The position numbers and the translations under genes are program-made. Positions 7,678 through 15,713 of a stretch of 64,000 nt of DNA are shown piece by piece. Source of the DNA: Pseudobacillus lumedeiriae. GTDB taxonomy: Bacteria > Bacillota > Bacilli > Bacillales > Domibacillaceae. The stretch covers positions 310,001 through 374,000 of the forward strand of contig NZ_JAUIYO010000001.1 in the NCBI RefSeq assembly GCF_044891285.1. Reading direction: 5' to 3'. Within the stretch, counting starts at the first letter, position 1; each line of letters opens with the position of its first letter. Below the pieces are notes generated by a model that was not told where the DNA came from, did not search any database, and saw only the letters and a list, made by a program, of their open reading frames with translations.

Positions 7678-8073
7678 TTATTTCCTTCTTAACGCTTTTG
7701 GAGGAGCCAGGATTTCTGATAAAATAACAGCCTTAGCTAAGTCGTCCGCCTCTATGTCAAGCCTTGGAGCGGGAGAGGAAGCCCGCTGTATCGTTTCGTT
7801 GTCTACTTGGTAGCGGCTTAGCCGGCCCATTGACTGTTCACTTTTGGCCGCGGCTGTTTTTTTCGCTTCATACTCCTCCTTATTTTCTGTCCGGCTTTTT
7901 TTCACCTGGCTGTTCTTTTGCTTCTTTGCTTGTTTGTAAACATCAGAAGCAGAAGAAGAGAACGGCTTTCCCGGCTGGGCAGACGGCTGCCTTTTTTCTT
8001 TTTTATCACCTTTTAACCGGCCGGTCATCAATGAAATCAGCCCGACAATAATCGCTATAATGATTGATTCCAT
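7678..8073 (-). CDS. Hypothetical protein with one N-terminal membrane segment
   Basis: I do not recognise this 131-residue protein. It begins MESIIIAIIVGLISLMTG, a likely membrane anchor, followed by a long Lys/Gln/Ser-rich stretch (about 22-85) that looks disordered. The C-terminal segment DLAKAVILSEILAPPKALRRK is probably the most conserved part. The start has a clear GAAAGGAGAT site. It lies 38 bp after floA and just before the terminator upstream of yqfC, so it is probably cotranscribed with the NfeD protein and FloA. A role in the same membrane-domain system is plausible but only inferred. B. subtilis has a different-sized gene (yqfB) here. Confidence 0.8.
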   Translation of the reverse strand: MESIIIAIIVGLISLMTGRLKGDKKEKRQPSAQPGKPFSSSASDVYKQAKKQKNSQVKKSRTENKEEYEAKKTAAAKSEQSMGRLSRYQVDNETIQRASSPAPRLDIEADDLAKAVILSEILAPPKALRRK

Positions 8074-8111
8074 TTCCGAGATCTCCTTTCAAAAGGACGG
8101 ACGCCTTACAT

Positions 8112-9110
8112 TTACTTTTCATTCTCTTTTCCATCTTTGCTGCCGCCAGCCATTTTACCGATCGATCCGCGCATGCCCGTATCTGCATCAATATTTTTAT
8201 AGTTCATATAATCCATCACACCGATATTGCCTGTGCGCAGTGCTTCTGCCATCGCAAGCGGTACATCTGCTTCCGCTTCTACTACTTTCGCGCGCATTTC
8301 TTGAACGCGCGCCTTCATTTCCTGCTCGTTCGCTACAGCCATAGCCCGGCGTTCTTCCGCTTTCGCCTGTGCAATATTCTTATCGGCTTCTGCCTGCTCT
8401 CTTTGAAGTTCCGCTCCGATGTTTTTCCCGATGTCTACATCCGCAATATCAATAGATAATATTTCAAAGGCTGTGCCTGCGTCGAGCCCTTTACTTAATA
8501 CTGTTTGTGAAATCATATCAGGATTTTCAAGTACTTTCTTATGATTATTGCTTGAACCGATCGTGGAAACAATCCCTTCACCAACACGGGCGACGACCGT
8601 TTCCTCTCCAGCCCCTCCGACTAATCGTTCAATATTGGCACGAACCGTTATACGCGCTTTTGCCTTTACTTCAATCCCATCCATCGCTACCCCAGCAATA
8701 AACGGGGTTTCAATCACTTTTGGATTCACGCTCATTTGTACCGCTTCAAGCACATCCCGGCCGGCCAGATCGATCGCCGCGCACCGTTCAAAAGACAATT
8801 CGATATTCGCCCGCTGCGCCGCAATTAACGCATTAACGACTCGATCGACATTTCCTCCAGCTAAATAATGACTTTCTAATTGATTCGTCGTAACATTTAA
8901 TCCCGCTTTCGACGCTTTAATCATTGGATTGACTACGCGGCTCGGAATAACCCGGCGGAGCCTCATTCCAACTAATGTGAAAATACTGACTTTTACCCCT
9001 GCCGCTAAAGCAGAAATCCACAGCATAACAGGAACAAACGTAAAGAATACAGATAATACAATAATACCGACAATAATAACAGCGATCATAAACATAAAAC
9101 TTAGATCCAT
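8112..9110 (-). CDS. floA: Flotillin-like protein FloA
   Basis: FloA is a membrane scaffold of bacterial functional membrane microdomains that affects secretion, signalling and membrane fluidity. The 332-residue protein has an N-terminal hydrophobic region (about 3-38), a PHB/SPFH-like domain (about 50-220) with ITVRANIERLVGGAGEETV, and a C-terminal Ala/Glu coiled coil rich in EAxAEERRA repeats (about 235-290). It starts after GGGAGGAAAAGGA, 12 bp downstream of the NfeD-type protease gene. This pairing is the classic nfeD-flotillin operon. Confidence 0.96.
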   Translation of the reverse strand: MDLSFMFMIAVIIVGIIVLSVFFTFVPVMLWISALAAGVKVSIFTLVGMRLRRVIPSRVVNPMIKASKAGLNVTTNQLESHYLAGGNVDRVVNALIAAQRANIELSFERCAAIDLAGRDVLEAVQMSVNPKVIETPFIAGVAMDGIEVKAKARITVRANIERLVGGAGEETVVARVGEGIVSTIGSSNNHKKVLENPDMISQTVLSKGLDAGTAFEILSIDIADVDIGKNIGAELQREQAEADKNIAQAKAEERRAMAVANEQEMKARVQEMRAKVVEAEADVPLAMAEALRTGNIGVMDYMNYKNIDADTGMRGSIGKMAGGSKDGKENEK

Positions 9111-9122
9111 TCCTTTTCCTCC

Positions 9123-10448
9123 CTATTCCTCAAGTTCTCGGACGACGATTCGTGCGCCTTCCACTTTTACTACCTTGACTTTTTTTCCTGTCCCAATAAA
9201 ACCGCCTTCGCTGACTGCATCAACCCGCTCGCCATCAATGATCACCGTACCAGCCGGCCGGAAAGGCGTTTTTGTTATGCCGATTTTTTCAAGAAGTTCG
9301 GAACGGCTCACATTGGATACATAACCACTTTCCGTATTCGTAGAATCCGTTAAAATTATTTTTCTAAAAAACTTCATCTTTTTACCAAGCACCTTTACCA
9401 TGATAATCATAGCAGCAATGGAGACTGCCATAGCTATTATTAAAGAGATTCCCATCCATTTTACATTATCGCCTGCAAGCAGAATACTCCCTGTAACAGC
9501 AGAGAGACCTAATATGCCGGCAATTCCGCCCGGCAGAAATAGTTCAGCGGCAATAAGGAGCACGCCCACAATGAACAGCAGCACTGATTCATAACCGGCA
9601 AGACCAGCCACTAGATGCCCATAGAAAAATAACAACAGCGAAGCAAGACCGACACTCCCCGGCAATCCGAACCCTGGTGAATATAATTCTAGAATTAATC
9701 CAAGGCTTGCCAGTGACAATAAAATAGGAACAACAATCGGATGTGTGACAAAGCGGGCTACTTTTTCCGCCCAGCTTTCTTTCACTTTCACTACAGGTGC
9801 GCCTTTTGCCTTTTCATATTGAAGCACTTCCTCCAAACGGTTGACTGTCGCTTTTGAATAGCCTGTTTCAAGTGCTTCTTTTGATGAAAAGGTAAGCAAT
9901 TCACCTCTTCCCGCATTATATTCCGGCAGATCTACGTCCGGGTCAGCCATAGCAATAGCATATTTCGGATCGAGACCGCTCGTTTCGGCGGCACTTTTCA
10001 TCGCCGAACGCCAATAGCTTTGCGCTTTTTTATCCGCCATATTTCCTTGCTGATCAATGATAGCCGCGGCTCCTATTTGTGCATTAGGCACCATATAGAT
10101 AGCATCTGTATGAAGCGAAATGAATGCCCCTGCCGACAGCGCCCGGTCATTAATAAAGGCCACTGTCCGAGTATCCGTCTCATCTAAAAGTTTGCCAATC
10201 TCACCAGCCGCATCCACGGCCCCGCCCGGCGTATGAATATCCAGCACAATTAACTGTGCTTCATTTTCTTCCGCCTCCTGAAACGCACGTTTCATAAAGG
10301 CGTATAACCCTTTTTCCACTTCATGATGCACCGGCACGATATACACAGGCCGCTCCTCTGCTTTCGACAAAAACGGAACACCCATCCCCGCTAAAAACAC
10401 CACAAACCCAAACAACCAAAAGGACCACTTCCTAATCGAACTCACCAC
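9123..10448 (-). CDS. yqeZ: NfeD-type membrane serine protease (ClpP-like), YqeZ
   Basis: NfeD proteins accompany flotillins and are thought to process or organise membrane proteins. This 441-residue protein has a signal-like N-terminus (about 7-29), a ClpP-fold protease domain with HTPGGAVDAAGEI (72-84) and the catalytic-type LSAGAF motif with Ser105, then several membrane segments (about 235-345). A C-terminal OB-like NfeD domain contains GTVIIDGERVDAVSEGGFI. The start is uncertain: two adjacent GTG codons (10448 and 10445) lie almost directly after GAGGGG. It heads the unit with floA. Confidence 0.92.
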   Translation of the reverse strand: MVSSIRKWSFWLFGFVVFLAGMGVPFLSKAEERPVYIVPVHHEVEKGLYAFMKRAFQEAEENEAQLIVLDIHTPGGAVDAAGEIGKLLDETDTRTVAFINDRALSAGAFISLHTDAIYMVPNAQIGAAAIIDQQGNMADKKAQSYWRSAMKSAAETSGLDPKYAIAMADPDVDLPEYNAGRGELLTFSSKEALETGYSKATVNRLEEVLQYEKAKGAPVVKVKESWAEKVARFVTHPIVVPILLSLASLGLILELYSPGFGLPGSVGLASLLLFFYGHLVAGLAGYESVLLFIVGVLLIAAELFLPGGIAGILGLSAVTGSILLAGDNVKWMGISLIIAMAVSIAAMIIMVKVLGKKMKFFRKIILTDSTNTESGYVSNVSRSELLEKIGITKTPFRPAGTVIIDGERVDAVSEGGFIGTGKKVKVVKVEGARIVVRELEE

Positions 10449-10510
10449 CCCTCAAAAACGCTTTACCTCCTATACGTTCATTGTAAAGAAAAAGTTTCAA
10501 AAATATAACA

Positions 10511-10645
10511 AGGAAAGCGGAAGTTCCCGTTGAGACTTGGCAGACATAAGATGGACCGTCGAAGTAGCGCTCTTTGCTGCACAGGCGTGACAGCTGACAG
10601 CCAAGAGTCTGGCCGCTGAAGCTGGCCACCAGAAAAGCGAAGGGC
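10511..10645. repeat. Dispersed repeat, family 2, diverged copy F
   Basis: The segment begins AAAGCGGAAG and ends near AAAAGCGAAGGGCGAATTCG, with inner TAGCGCTCTTTGCTG. It is a diverged relative of the elements near 25.5, 41.8, 43.3 and 55.0 kb. A 65-codon reading frame over it on the minus strand is not a convincing gene. Confidence 0.55.
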
Positions 10646-10936
10646 GAATTCGCAAGTTTATTACTTAAATTACCCTAATATAAAAGTTTTTAGGGATATC
10701 TCTCGAATAAGTATCTATAATAGAGAAAATAATTAAACCGTGTTTTATTCAACTAAAGGGCAGAACTGAGGTACTAGAATGATATTTCGAATTATAACAT
10801 CAATCAGTATGCGGGATGAAGATAGTAGTTATTATGAGTATGAAAATGGCACACTGTGAACGCCAATGAATTGGACTCTTTGAAAAAAAGTTATCACAGG
10901 TTTATAAGTGAATAGAAGGCTTTACGTAAAATAAGC
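10646..10936 (+). other. Non-coding or degenerate stretch between yqeY and the NfeD gene
   Basis: This AT-rich stretch holds no convincing gene. A very short plus-strand frame begins at the ATG near 10780 (MIFRIITSISMRDEDSSYYE) and stops after about 26 codons. A second short frame starting GTG AAC GCC AAT runs on in another phase. It could be a decayed gene fragment, but I cannot name a parent. Nothing else is visible. Confidence 0.3.
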
Positions 10937-10970
10937 ATAAAAAAGACGGCAGGATATCCTGCCGTCTTCT
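10937..10970 (-). terminator. Rho-independent terminator after yqeY
   Basis: The perfect inverted repeat GACGGCAGGATATCCTGCCGTC at 10945-10966 is followed on the minus strand by a T tract. It ends the rpsU-yqeY transcript. Confidence 0.9.
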
Positions 10971-11417
10971 TTATGCTAGTTTTTGCTGAACGAGCTTATT
11001 GACGAGACCGCCATCAGCCCGGCCTTTGACTTTCGGCATTAGAGCGCTCATTACTTTGCCTATATCTGCTTTAGAGGAAGCATTAACCTCCACAATTGTT
11101 TCCTGAACAATTGTTTCTAGCTCTTCATCTGAAAGCTGTTCGGGCATGTATATGTTCACGTAAGTCAGTTCAGTTTGAACTTTCGAAACGAGGTCAGCAC
11201 GCCCCGCCTTCTCAAATTCATGGAGGGAGTCTTTGCGCTGTTTCACTTCACGAGAAAGAACCGCCAACTCTTGATCTTCTGTTAACCCTTCGCTGCCTAA
11301 TTTAATCGCTTCATTCTGCAGAGAAGCTTTCAACATGCGGATCACAGTCAATTTTTCTTTTTCCTTGCTTTTCATCGCTTGTTTCAGATCATCATTTAAA
11401 CGCTCGAGAAGACTCAA
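10971..11417 (-). CDS. yqeY: GatB/YqeY domain protein
   Basis: This 148-residue protein belongs to the YqeY family, related to the tRNA-binding tail of GatB. Its proposed role in tRNA or translation is not well defined. Visible features are MKSKEKEKLTVIRMLKASLQ near the N-terminus and the C-terminal KADIGKVMSALMPKVKGRADG. Translation appears to start at TTG (11417) with GGAGAGAGGG just upstream. It follows rpsU by 19 bp and is followed by a strong terminator, so the two form the usual rpsU-yqeY operon. Confidence 0.95.
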   Translation of the reverse strand: MSLLERLNDDLKQAMKSKEKEKLTVIRMLKASLQNEAIKLGSEGLTEDQELAVLSREVKQRKDSLHEFEKAGRADLVSKVQTELTYVNIYMPEQLSDEELETIVQETIVEVNASSKADIGKVMSALMPKVKGRADGGLVNKLVQQKLA

Positions 11418-11436
11418 AGTATTACCCTCTCTCCTA

Positions 11437-11610
11437 TTAGAACTTACGTTTTCTAGCCGCTTCTGATTTCTTTTTACGCTTTACGCTTGGCTTTTCATAA
11501 AATTCACGTTTTCTGTATTCCTGCAACGTTCCCGTTTTGGAAACAGTACGTTTGAAACGACGTAGGGCGTCTTCAAGCGATTCGTTTTTACGAACAACTG
11601 TTTTTGACAT
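11437..11610 (-). CDS. rpsU: 30S ribosomal protein S21
   Basis: S21 is a small basic protein of the 30S subunit. The 57-residue form starts MSKTVVRKNESLEDALRRFK and ends in a Lys/Arg-rich tail (KRKKKSEAARKRKF), the standard size and sequence pattern. I chose the ATG at 11610 because it is preceded by GGAGGGAGGGAAAGAG; an upstream in-frame start would add an unlikely 8-residue extension. A consensus sigma-A promoter lies about 70 bp upstream, and yqeY is cotranscribed. Confidence 0.98.
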   Translation of the reverse strand: MSKTVVRKNESLEDALRRFKRTVSKTGTLQEYRKREFYEKPSVKRKKKSEAARKRKF

Positions 11611-11677
11611 CTCTCTTTCCCTCCCTCCGAACACTTACGATTACATGTTCCATAATGGAAATTCCATGTACTAAATA

Positions 11678-11706
11678 ATTATAATACAAGCTATTATAAC
11701 GGTCAA
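11678..11706 (-). promoter_or_regulatory. Sigma-A promoter of rpsU-yqeY
   Basis: The minus strand has -35 TTGACC (11701-11706), a 17-bp spacer and -10 TATAAT (11678-11683). This is close to consensus and gives a leader of about 60 nt before the rpsU start. Confidence 0.85.
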
Positions 11707-11745
11707 GAAATTTCCTTTACAAACATTCTGCGGAATGTTCAAAAC

Positions 11746-12429
11746 TTAATAGTTCGAATCCGACTTCAAACCTTGAACAATTTTCACACCGGAGCTGGCT
11801 CCGATTCTTGTAGCGCCTGCTTCAACCATCGCTAAAGCATCTTCTTGGCTGCGCACGCCTCCAGAAGCTTTCACGCCGATAGCAGGCCCGACTGTCTTTC
11901 TCATTAGCTCAATATCATTCACTGTCGCTCCCCCTGCAGAAAAACCAGTGGATGTTTTCACATAATCGGCCCCGGCTTGGACAGCAAGCTGACAGGCTCT
12001 TTCTTTTTCTTCCTCTGTTAAAAGACTTGCTTCAATAATCACTTTCGTCAGCGCTTTTCCGCGGGCAGAAGCTGTAACAGCCCTAATATCTTTTAAGACT
12101 GTTTCATCGTCTTTGTCTTTTAATGCCCCAATATTTAAGACCATATCTACTTCAGCCGCTCCGTTTCGAATGGCATCCTCTGTCTCAAACGCTTTTACCG
12201 CTGTTGTAACCGCCCCTAGCGGAAATCCGATCACTGTACATACTTTTACTTCCGTTTCTTTGAGCTGATCGGCTGCATAAGCAACCCAAAACGGATTCAC
12301 ACATACAGAAGCAAACTCATACATCTTTGCTTCTTCACAAAGTTTCTTCACTTCTTCCTTCGTTGTTTCAGGCTTTAACAGTGTATGGTCAATGATCTTT
12401 GCCATATCTCTGAATGGTTCTGTTGTCAT
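11746..12429 (-). CDS. deoC: Deoxyribose-phosphate aldolase
   Basis: DeoC cleaves 2-deoxyribose-5-phosphate to acetaldehyde and glyceraldehyde-3-phosphate in deoxynucleoside catabolism. The 227-residue protein carries the catalytic Asp in EVDMVLNIGALK (Asp95) and the Schiff-base Lys in YVKTSTGF (Lys158), plus VKASGGVR. I use the ATG at 12429; a TTG directly before it is also possible. It stands alone, with no nupC, pdp or deoR beside it. In B. subtilis deoC sits elsewhere with nucleoside genes, so this location next to rpsU is a local rearrangement. Confidence 0.96.
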   Translation of the reverse strand: MTTEPFRDMAKIIDHTLLKPETTKEEVKKLCEEAKMYEFASVCVNPFWVAYAADQLKETEVKVCTVIGFPLGAVTTAVKAFETEDAIRNGAAEVDMVLNIGALKDKDDETVLKDIRAVTASARGKALTKVIIEASLLTEEEKERACQLAVQAGADYVKTSTGFSAGGATVNDIELMRKTVGPAIGVKASGGVRSQEDALAMVEAGATRIGASSGVKIVQGLKSDSNY

Positions 12430-12499
12430 CAATACACAACCCCTTTTTTAACAAGTCATTCATATCTTCCTATCGTACCATCGAACATGTAAAATTGCG

Positions 12500-12550
12500 A
12501 GAGCAAGCGCTCGTTTTCCACTCCAATCAACACTAGTCATTAACATAGCC
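12500..12550. repeat. Fold-back repeat, family 1, truncated copy B
   Basis: Only the right half is kept: AGCGCTCGTTTTCCACTCC, AATCAACACTAG and CATTAACATAGCC, identical at the end to the copies near 1.4 and 46.4 kb. It lies between the mtaB terminator and deoC. Confidence 0.7.
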
Positions 12551-12592
12551 AAAAATAAAAGAAGCGGCCTCAATTCTGAGACCGCCCTTCTT
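12551..12592 (-). terminator. Rho-independent terminator after mtaB
   Basis: The minus strand has GAAGGGCGGTCTCAG and CTGAGGCCGCTTC-type arms (12561-12590) followed by TTTTATTTTT. It ends the chaperone-translation cluster transcript. Confidence 0.85.
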
Positions 12593-12600
12593 TTTTCTCA

Positions 12601-13944
12601 TTATATTGTTGACTCAAGCGCCTCTTGAACGACACGTACAAATTGTCCTTCATTATAAGGGTAACCGGCTTTCATTATTTTCACTTTGACAATGTCGCCG
12701 ACCATGTCCTCTGTTGCTGGAAAGACGACTTTCAAATAGTTATCCGTATACCCTACATACAAACCGTCTTCCCTTCCTTCTTTAAACGGTTCTTCAGGGA
12801 TAACCTCCAGAACTTCTCCTTCAAAACGAGAGGCGTACTCTTTTGCTAACTGATCAGATAGTGCAATAAGACGGTGAACCCGCTCATTTTTCACTTCTTC
12901 ATCAATTTGATCATCCATGCGGGCAGCTGGTGTACCTGTCCGTTTGGAATAAGGGAACACATGAAGCTCAGAAAATTGATGTTCTTTAATAAAGTTATAG
13001 GTTTCCATAAATTCTTCTTCCGTTTCACCCGGGAAGCCGACGATCACATCCGACGTAACAGCAAGGCCTGGAAGTGCTTTTTTCAAGCGGTTTAAGCGAT
13101 CTCCAAAAAACTCCATCGTATATTTACGGCGCATTCTTTTCAACACTGTATTCGAACCTGACTGAAGAGGTATGTGTAAATGTCTAACGACAATATTCGA
13201 GCGGTCGATGACTTCGATCACTTCATCTGTCAGCTGGCTCGCTTCAATAGAGGAAATCCGAATACGCTTCAAGCCTTTTACCTTTTCTTCTAAATCTGTC
13301 AACAGCATTGCTAAGTTATAATCCTTCATATCCGAACCGTACCCGCCTGTATGAATACCAGTCAGCACGATTTCTTTATAACCAGCATCTACAAGCTGCT
13401 GTGCCTGATGGATCACTTCCTGTGGATCACGGGAACGCATTAAGCCGCGTGCCCAAGGAATAATGCAAAACGTGCAAAAGTTGTTGCATCCTTCTTGAAT
13501 TTTCAACGAGGCCCGGGTGCGGTCTGTGAAAGCAGGAACGTCCAGTTCTTCATATACTCGATTTTTCATAATGTTGCCAACCCCATTAATCGGCTGGCGT
13601 TCTTTTTTATACTGCTCAATGTATTCAAGCATCTTGACGCGATCTTGTGTACCCACAACAACATCGACCCCTGGAATCGCCATAATTTCCGCAGGAGAAG
13701 TTTGTGCGTAACAGCCGGTTACACAAATGACAGCATCAGGATTTTTGCGGACAGCTCGACGGATCACTTGACGGCTTTTCTTGTCGCCTGTATTCGTTAC
13801 TGTACACGTATTAATCACATATACATCTGCAGTTGATTCAAATTCCGTCCGTTCATAGCCGTGGCTTTTAAATAACTGCCAGATTGCTTCTGTTTCATAA
13901 TGATTTACTTTACATCCAAGTGTTTGGAATGCCACTGTAGGCAT
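12601..13944 (-). CDS. mtaB: tRNA t6A37 methylthiotransferase MtaB
   Basis: MtaB is a radical-SAM enzyme that adds a methylthio group to t6A at position 37 of ANN-decoding tRNAs, giving ms2t6A. The 447-residue protein has the N-terminal cluster cysteines Cys11, Cys47 and Cys78 and the radical-SAM triad CNNFCTFC (Cys153, Cys157, Cys160), followed by a TRAM-like C-terminal region. The ATG at 13944 follows GAGGTGA; an upstream GTG at 13953 would overlap that site. It overlaps the region of the rsmE stop closely (6 bp apart), so the genes are coupled. The B. subtilis name is yqeV. Confidence 0.96.
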   Translation of the reverse strand: MPTVAFQTLGCKVNHYETEAIWQLFKSHGYERTEFESTADVYVINTCTVTNTGDKKSRQVIRRAVRKNPDAVICVTGCYAQTSPAEIMAIPGVDVVVGTQDRVKMLEYIEQYKKERQPINGVGNIMKNRVYEELDVPAFTDRTRASLKIQEGCNNFCTFCIIPWARGLMRSRDPQEVIHQAQQLVDAGYKEIVLTGIHTGGYGSDMKDYNLAMLLTDLEEKVKGLKRIRISSIEASQLTDEVIEVIDRSNIVVRHLHIPLQSGSNTVLKRMRRKYTMEFFGDRLNRLKKALPGLAVTSDVIVGFPGETEEEFMETYNFIKEHQFSELHVFPYSKRTGTPAARMDDQIDEEVKNERVHRLIALSDQLAKEYASRFEGEVLEVIPEEPFKEGREDGLYVGYTDNYLKVVFPATEDMVGDIVKVKIMKAGYPYNEGQFVRVVQEALESTI

Positions 13945-13949
13945 ATTCG

Positions 13950-14702
13950 TCACCTCATTAGTTCAAAATGGTAGGAGATCGCGGCTAAAGCATAAAGAGG
14001 GGCCGTTTCTGTCCGTAAAATCCTTGGACCTAAGCTGCACGGGATAAATCCATTTTCGCGCAGCTGCTCTGCTTCTTTATCCGATATGCCGCCTTCCGGT
14101 CCAAAAACAATTAAGAGTTCATCCCCCTGTTTCATTTGATTCAACAAGTGATGAAGCGCCGTTTTTTCTCCTTGTTTGCTTGCTTCTTCAAATGCATATA
14201 GTTTAAACGGATAATCTTGTCCGATTTGAATCAATTGTTGAAAGCTCACCGGGACACGTACATCCGGCATGTAGTTTCGATGGGATTGTTCCGCTGCTTC
14301 TTTCGCAATCTTTGACCAGCGTTCCGTCTTTTTAGAGGATTTTTTCTCATCCCATTTGACGATGGAGCGATCCGCATGAAAAGGGATAAATCGGCTGGCC
14401 CCTAGTTCCGTCCCTTTTTGGATAACGAGTTCGAATTTATCCCCTTTCGGCAGGCCGCTCGCAATGGTGACAGCAACCGGCAGCTCTTTCTCATCATGCA
14501 TCCATTTCACTATAAAAGCAAGGGCACAATCAGCGGAAATTTCTTCAATCTCTACTTCTGCTGATTGTCCATCTGGGAACACGGCGTATACACGGTCTCC
14601 TTCCTTTAAGCGCATTACCCGCGCTAAATGATGAAAATCTTCCCCTGTAATCGTTACTTTCCCATCCTCTTTCGGCTGATCCTTTAAAAAATATCGCTGC
14701 AC
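13950..14702 (-). CDS. rsmE: 16S rRNA m3U1498 methyltransferase RsmE
   Basis: RsmE methylates N3 of U1498 in 16S rRNA. The 250-residue protein has an N-terminal PUA-like region starting (M)QRYFLKDQ and a C-terminal SPOUT methyltransferase knot with IVFGPEGGISDKE and LGPRILRTETA. I place the start at GTG 14702, with GGGGTGA just upstream and the family-typical QRYF beginning; a longer GTG start at 14723 has no good site. It lies between prmA and mtaB in the same unit. The B. subtilis name is yqeU. Confidence 0.94.
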   Translation of the reverse strand: MQRYFLKDQPKEDGKVTITGEDFHHLARVMRLKEGDRVYAVFPDGQSAEVEIEEISADCALAFIVKWMHDEKELPVAVTIASGLPKGDKFELVIQKGTELGASRFIPFHADRSIVKWDEKKSSKKTERWSKIAKEAAEQSHRNYMPDVRVPVSFQQLIQIGQDYPFKLYAFEEASKQGEKTALHHLLNQMKQGDELLIVFGPEGGISDKEAEQLRENGFIPCSLGPRILRTETAPLYALAAISYHFELMR

Positions 14703-14749
14703 GATTGTCACCCCGTCTGCCACAATTTCATTTTTTCTACAAATTCCGA

Positions 14750-15691
14750 TTATTGCTTCCTAGCAATAATCGCGACCCAGTCTTCCATTAACATCGTTTC
14801 TTCTATCTCAAATCCAGCTGCTTTCACTGCTTCTTTTACTTGTTCTTTCTTTTGACCAATGATACCGGACGAAATAAAGCAGCCACCTGGCTTAACTTTT
14901 TTTGCGACGTCATCCGTAAAAGAAAGAATGACTTCAGCCAGAATATTTGCCACGACAATATCTGCCTGTTCATTAATGCCGTCAAGCAGATTATTTTGCA
15001 GTACAGTGACCGTATCCTCTACTTTATTCAATTGAATGTTTTCTTTCGCTGCTGCGACAGCCACTTCATCAAGGTCAAGAGCTGTTACTCTTTTCGCTCC
15101 AAGCAAAGCAGCTCCAATGCTTAGCACACCTGATCCGGTACCGACATCGACGACATAGTCATCCGCCTGTACGTAACGTTCCAGCGCCTGCAGACACATC
15201 ACAGTCGTCGGATGGGTACCTGTTCCAAATGCCATTCCGGGGTCCAGCTCAATAATCAGTTCATCTGTACTAACCCGTTCATATTGTTCCCATGTCGGCA
15301 CGATCGTAAATTTTTCAGAAATTTTAACTGGATTGTAATATTGCTTCCAAGCTGTTGCCCAGTCCTCTTCATTTACTTCGGTGATGTTCATTTCATTACG
15401 GCCCACATCAATATTATAATTCGCTAGATTTTTGATAGACTCTGTGATGCCTTCTGCCGTTTCAGCGAGGAAGCTGTTCACAGGCAAGTAAGCTTTAATG
15501 ATAACAACGCCTTCTTCCGGATAATCATGAGGGTTGAGCGCATAAATTTCCCCGAACCGGTCTTCCCTTTCTCTGATCAGCTCAAATGGATCTTCAATCA
15601 CGACTCCGCTTGCACCTGCTTCATGTAAAATATGCGAAATTGGTTCCACGGCTTCATTTGTTGTTTGAATACTAATCTCAGACCACTTCAT
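14750..15691 (-). CDS. prmA: Ribosomal protein L11 methyltransferase
   Basis: PrmA trimethylates ribosomal protein L11. The 313-residue protein has the N-terminal L11-recognition domain starting MKWSEISIQTTNEA and a class I SAM-binding fold with VVDVGTGSGVLSIGAALLGA near 180-200. The substrate-site-like NILAEVI follows near 250. It sits 22 bp after dnaJ and 47 bp before the rsmE start, the standard dnaJ-prmA-rsmE-mtaB arrangement. It begins after a GGAG site. Confidence 0.96.
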   Translation of the reverse strand: MKWSEISIQTTNEAVEPISHILHEAGASGVVIEDPFELIREREDRFGEIYALNPHDYPEEGVVIIKAYLPVNSFLAETAEGITESIKNLANYNIDVGRNEMNITEVNEEDWATAWKQYYNPVKISEKFTIVPTWEQYERVSTDELIIELDPGMAFGTGTHPTTVMCLQALERYVQADDYVVDVGTGSGVLSIGAALLGAKRVTALDLDEVAVAAAKENIQLNKVEDTVTVLQNNLLDGINEQADIVVANILAEVILSFTDDVAKKVKPGGCFISSGIIGQKKEQVKEAVKAAGFEIEETMLMEDWVAIIARKQ

Positions 15692-15713
15692 GTCTTGCCA
15701 GCTCCATTCTCAT

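Noticed and set aside
10432..10629. A 65-codon minus-strand frame upstream of the NfeD gene
   Set aside because: It overlaps the NfeD start and a diverged repeat; no ribosome-binding site or homology was seen.
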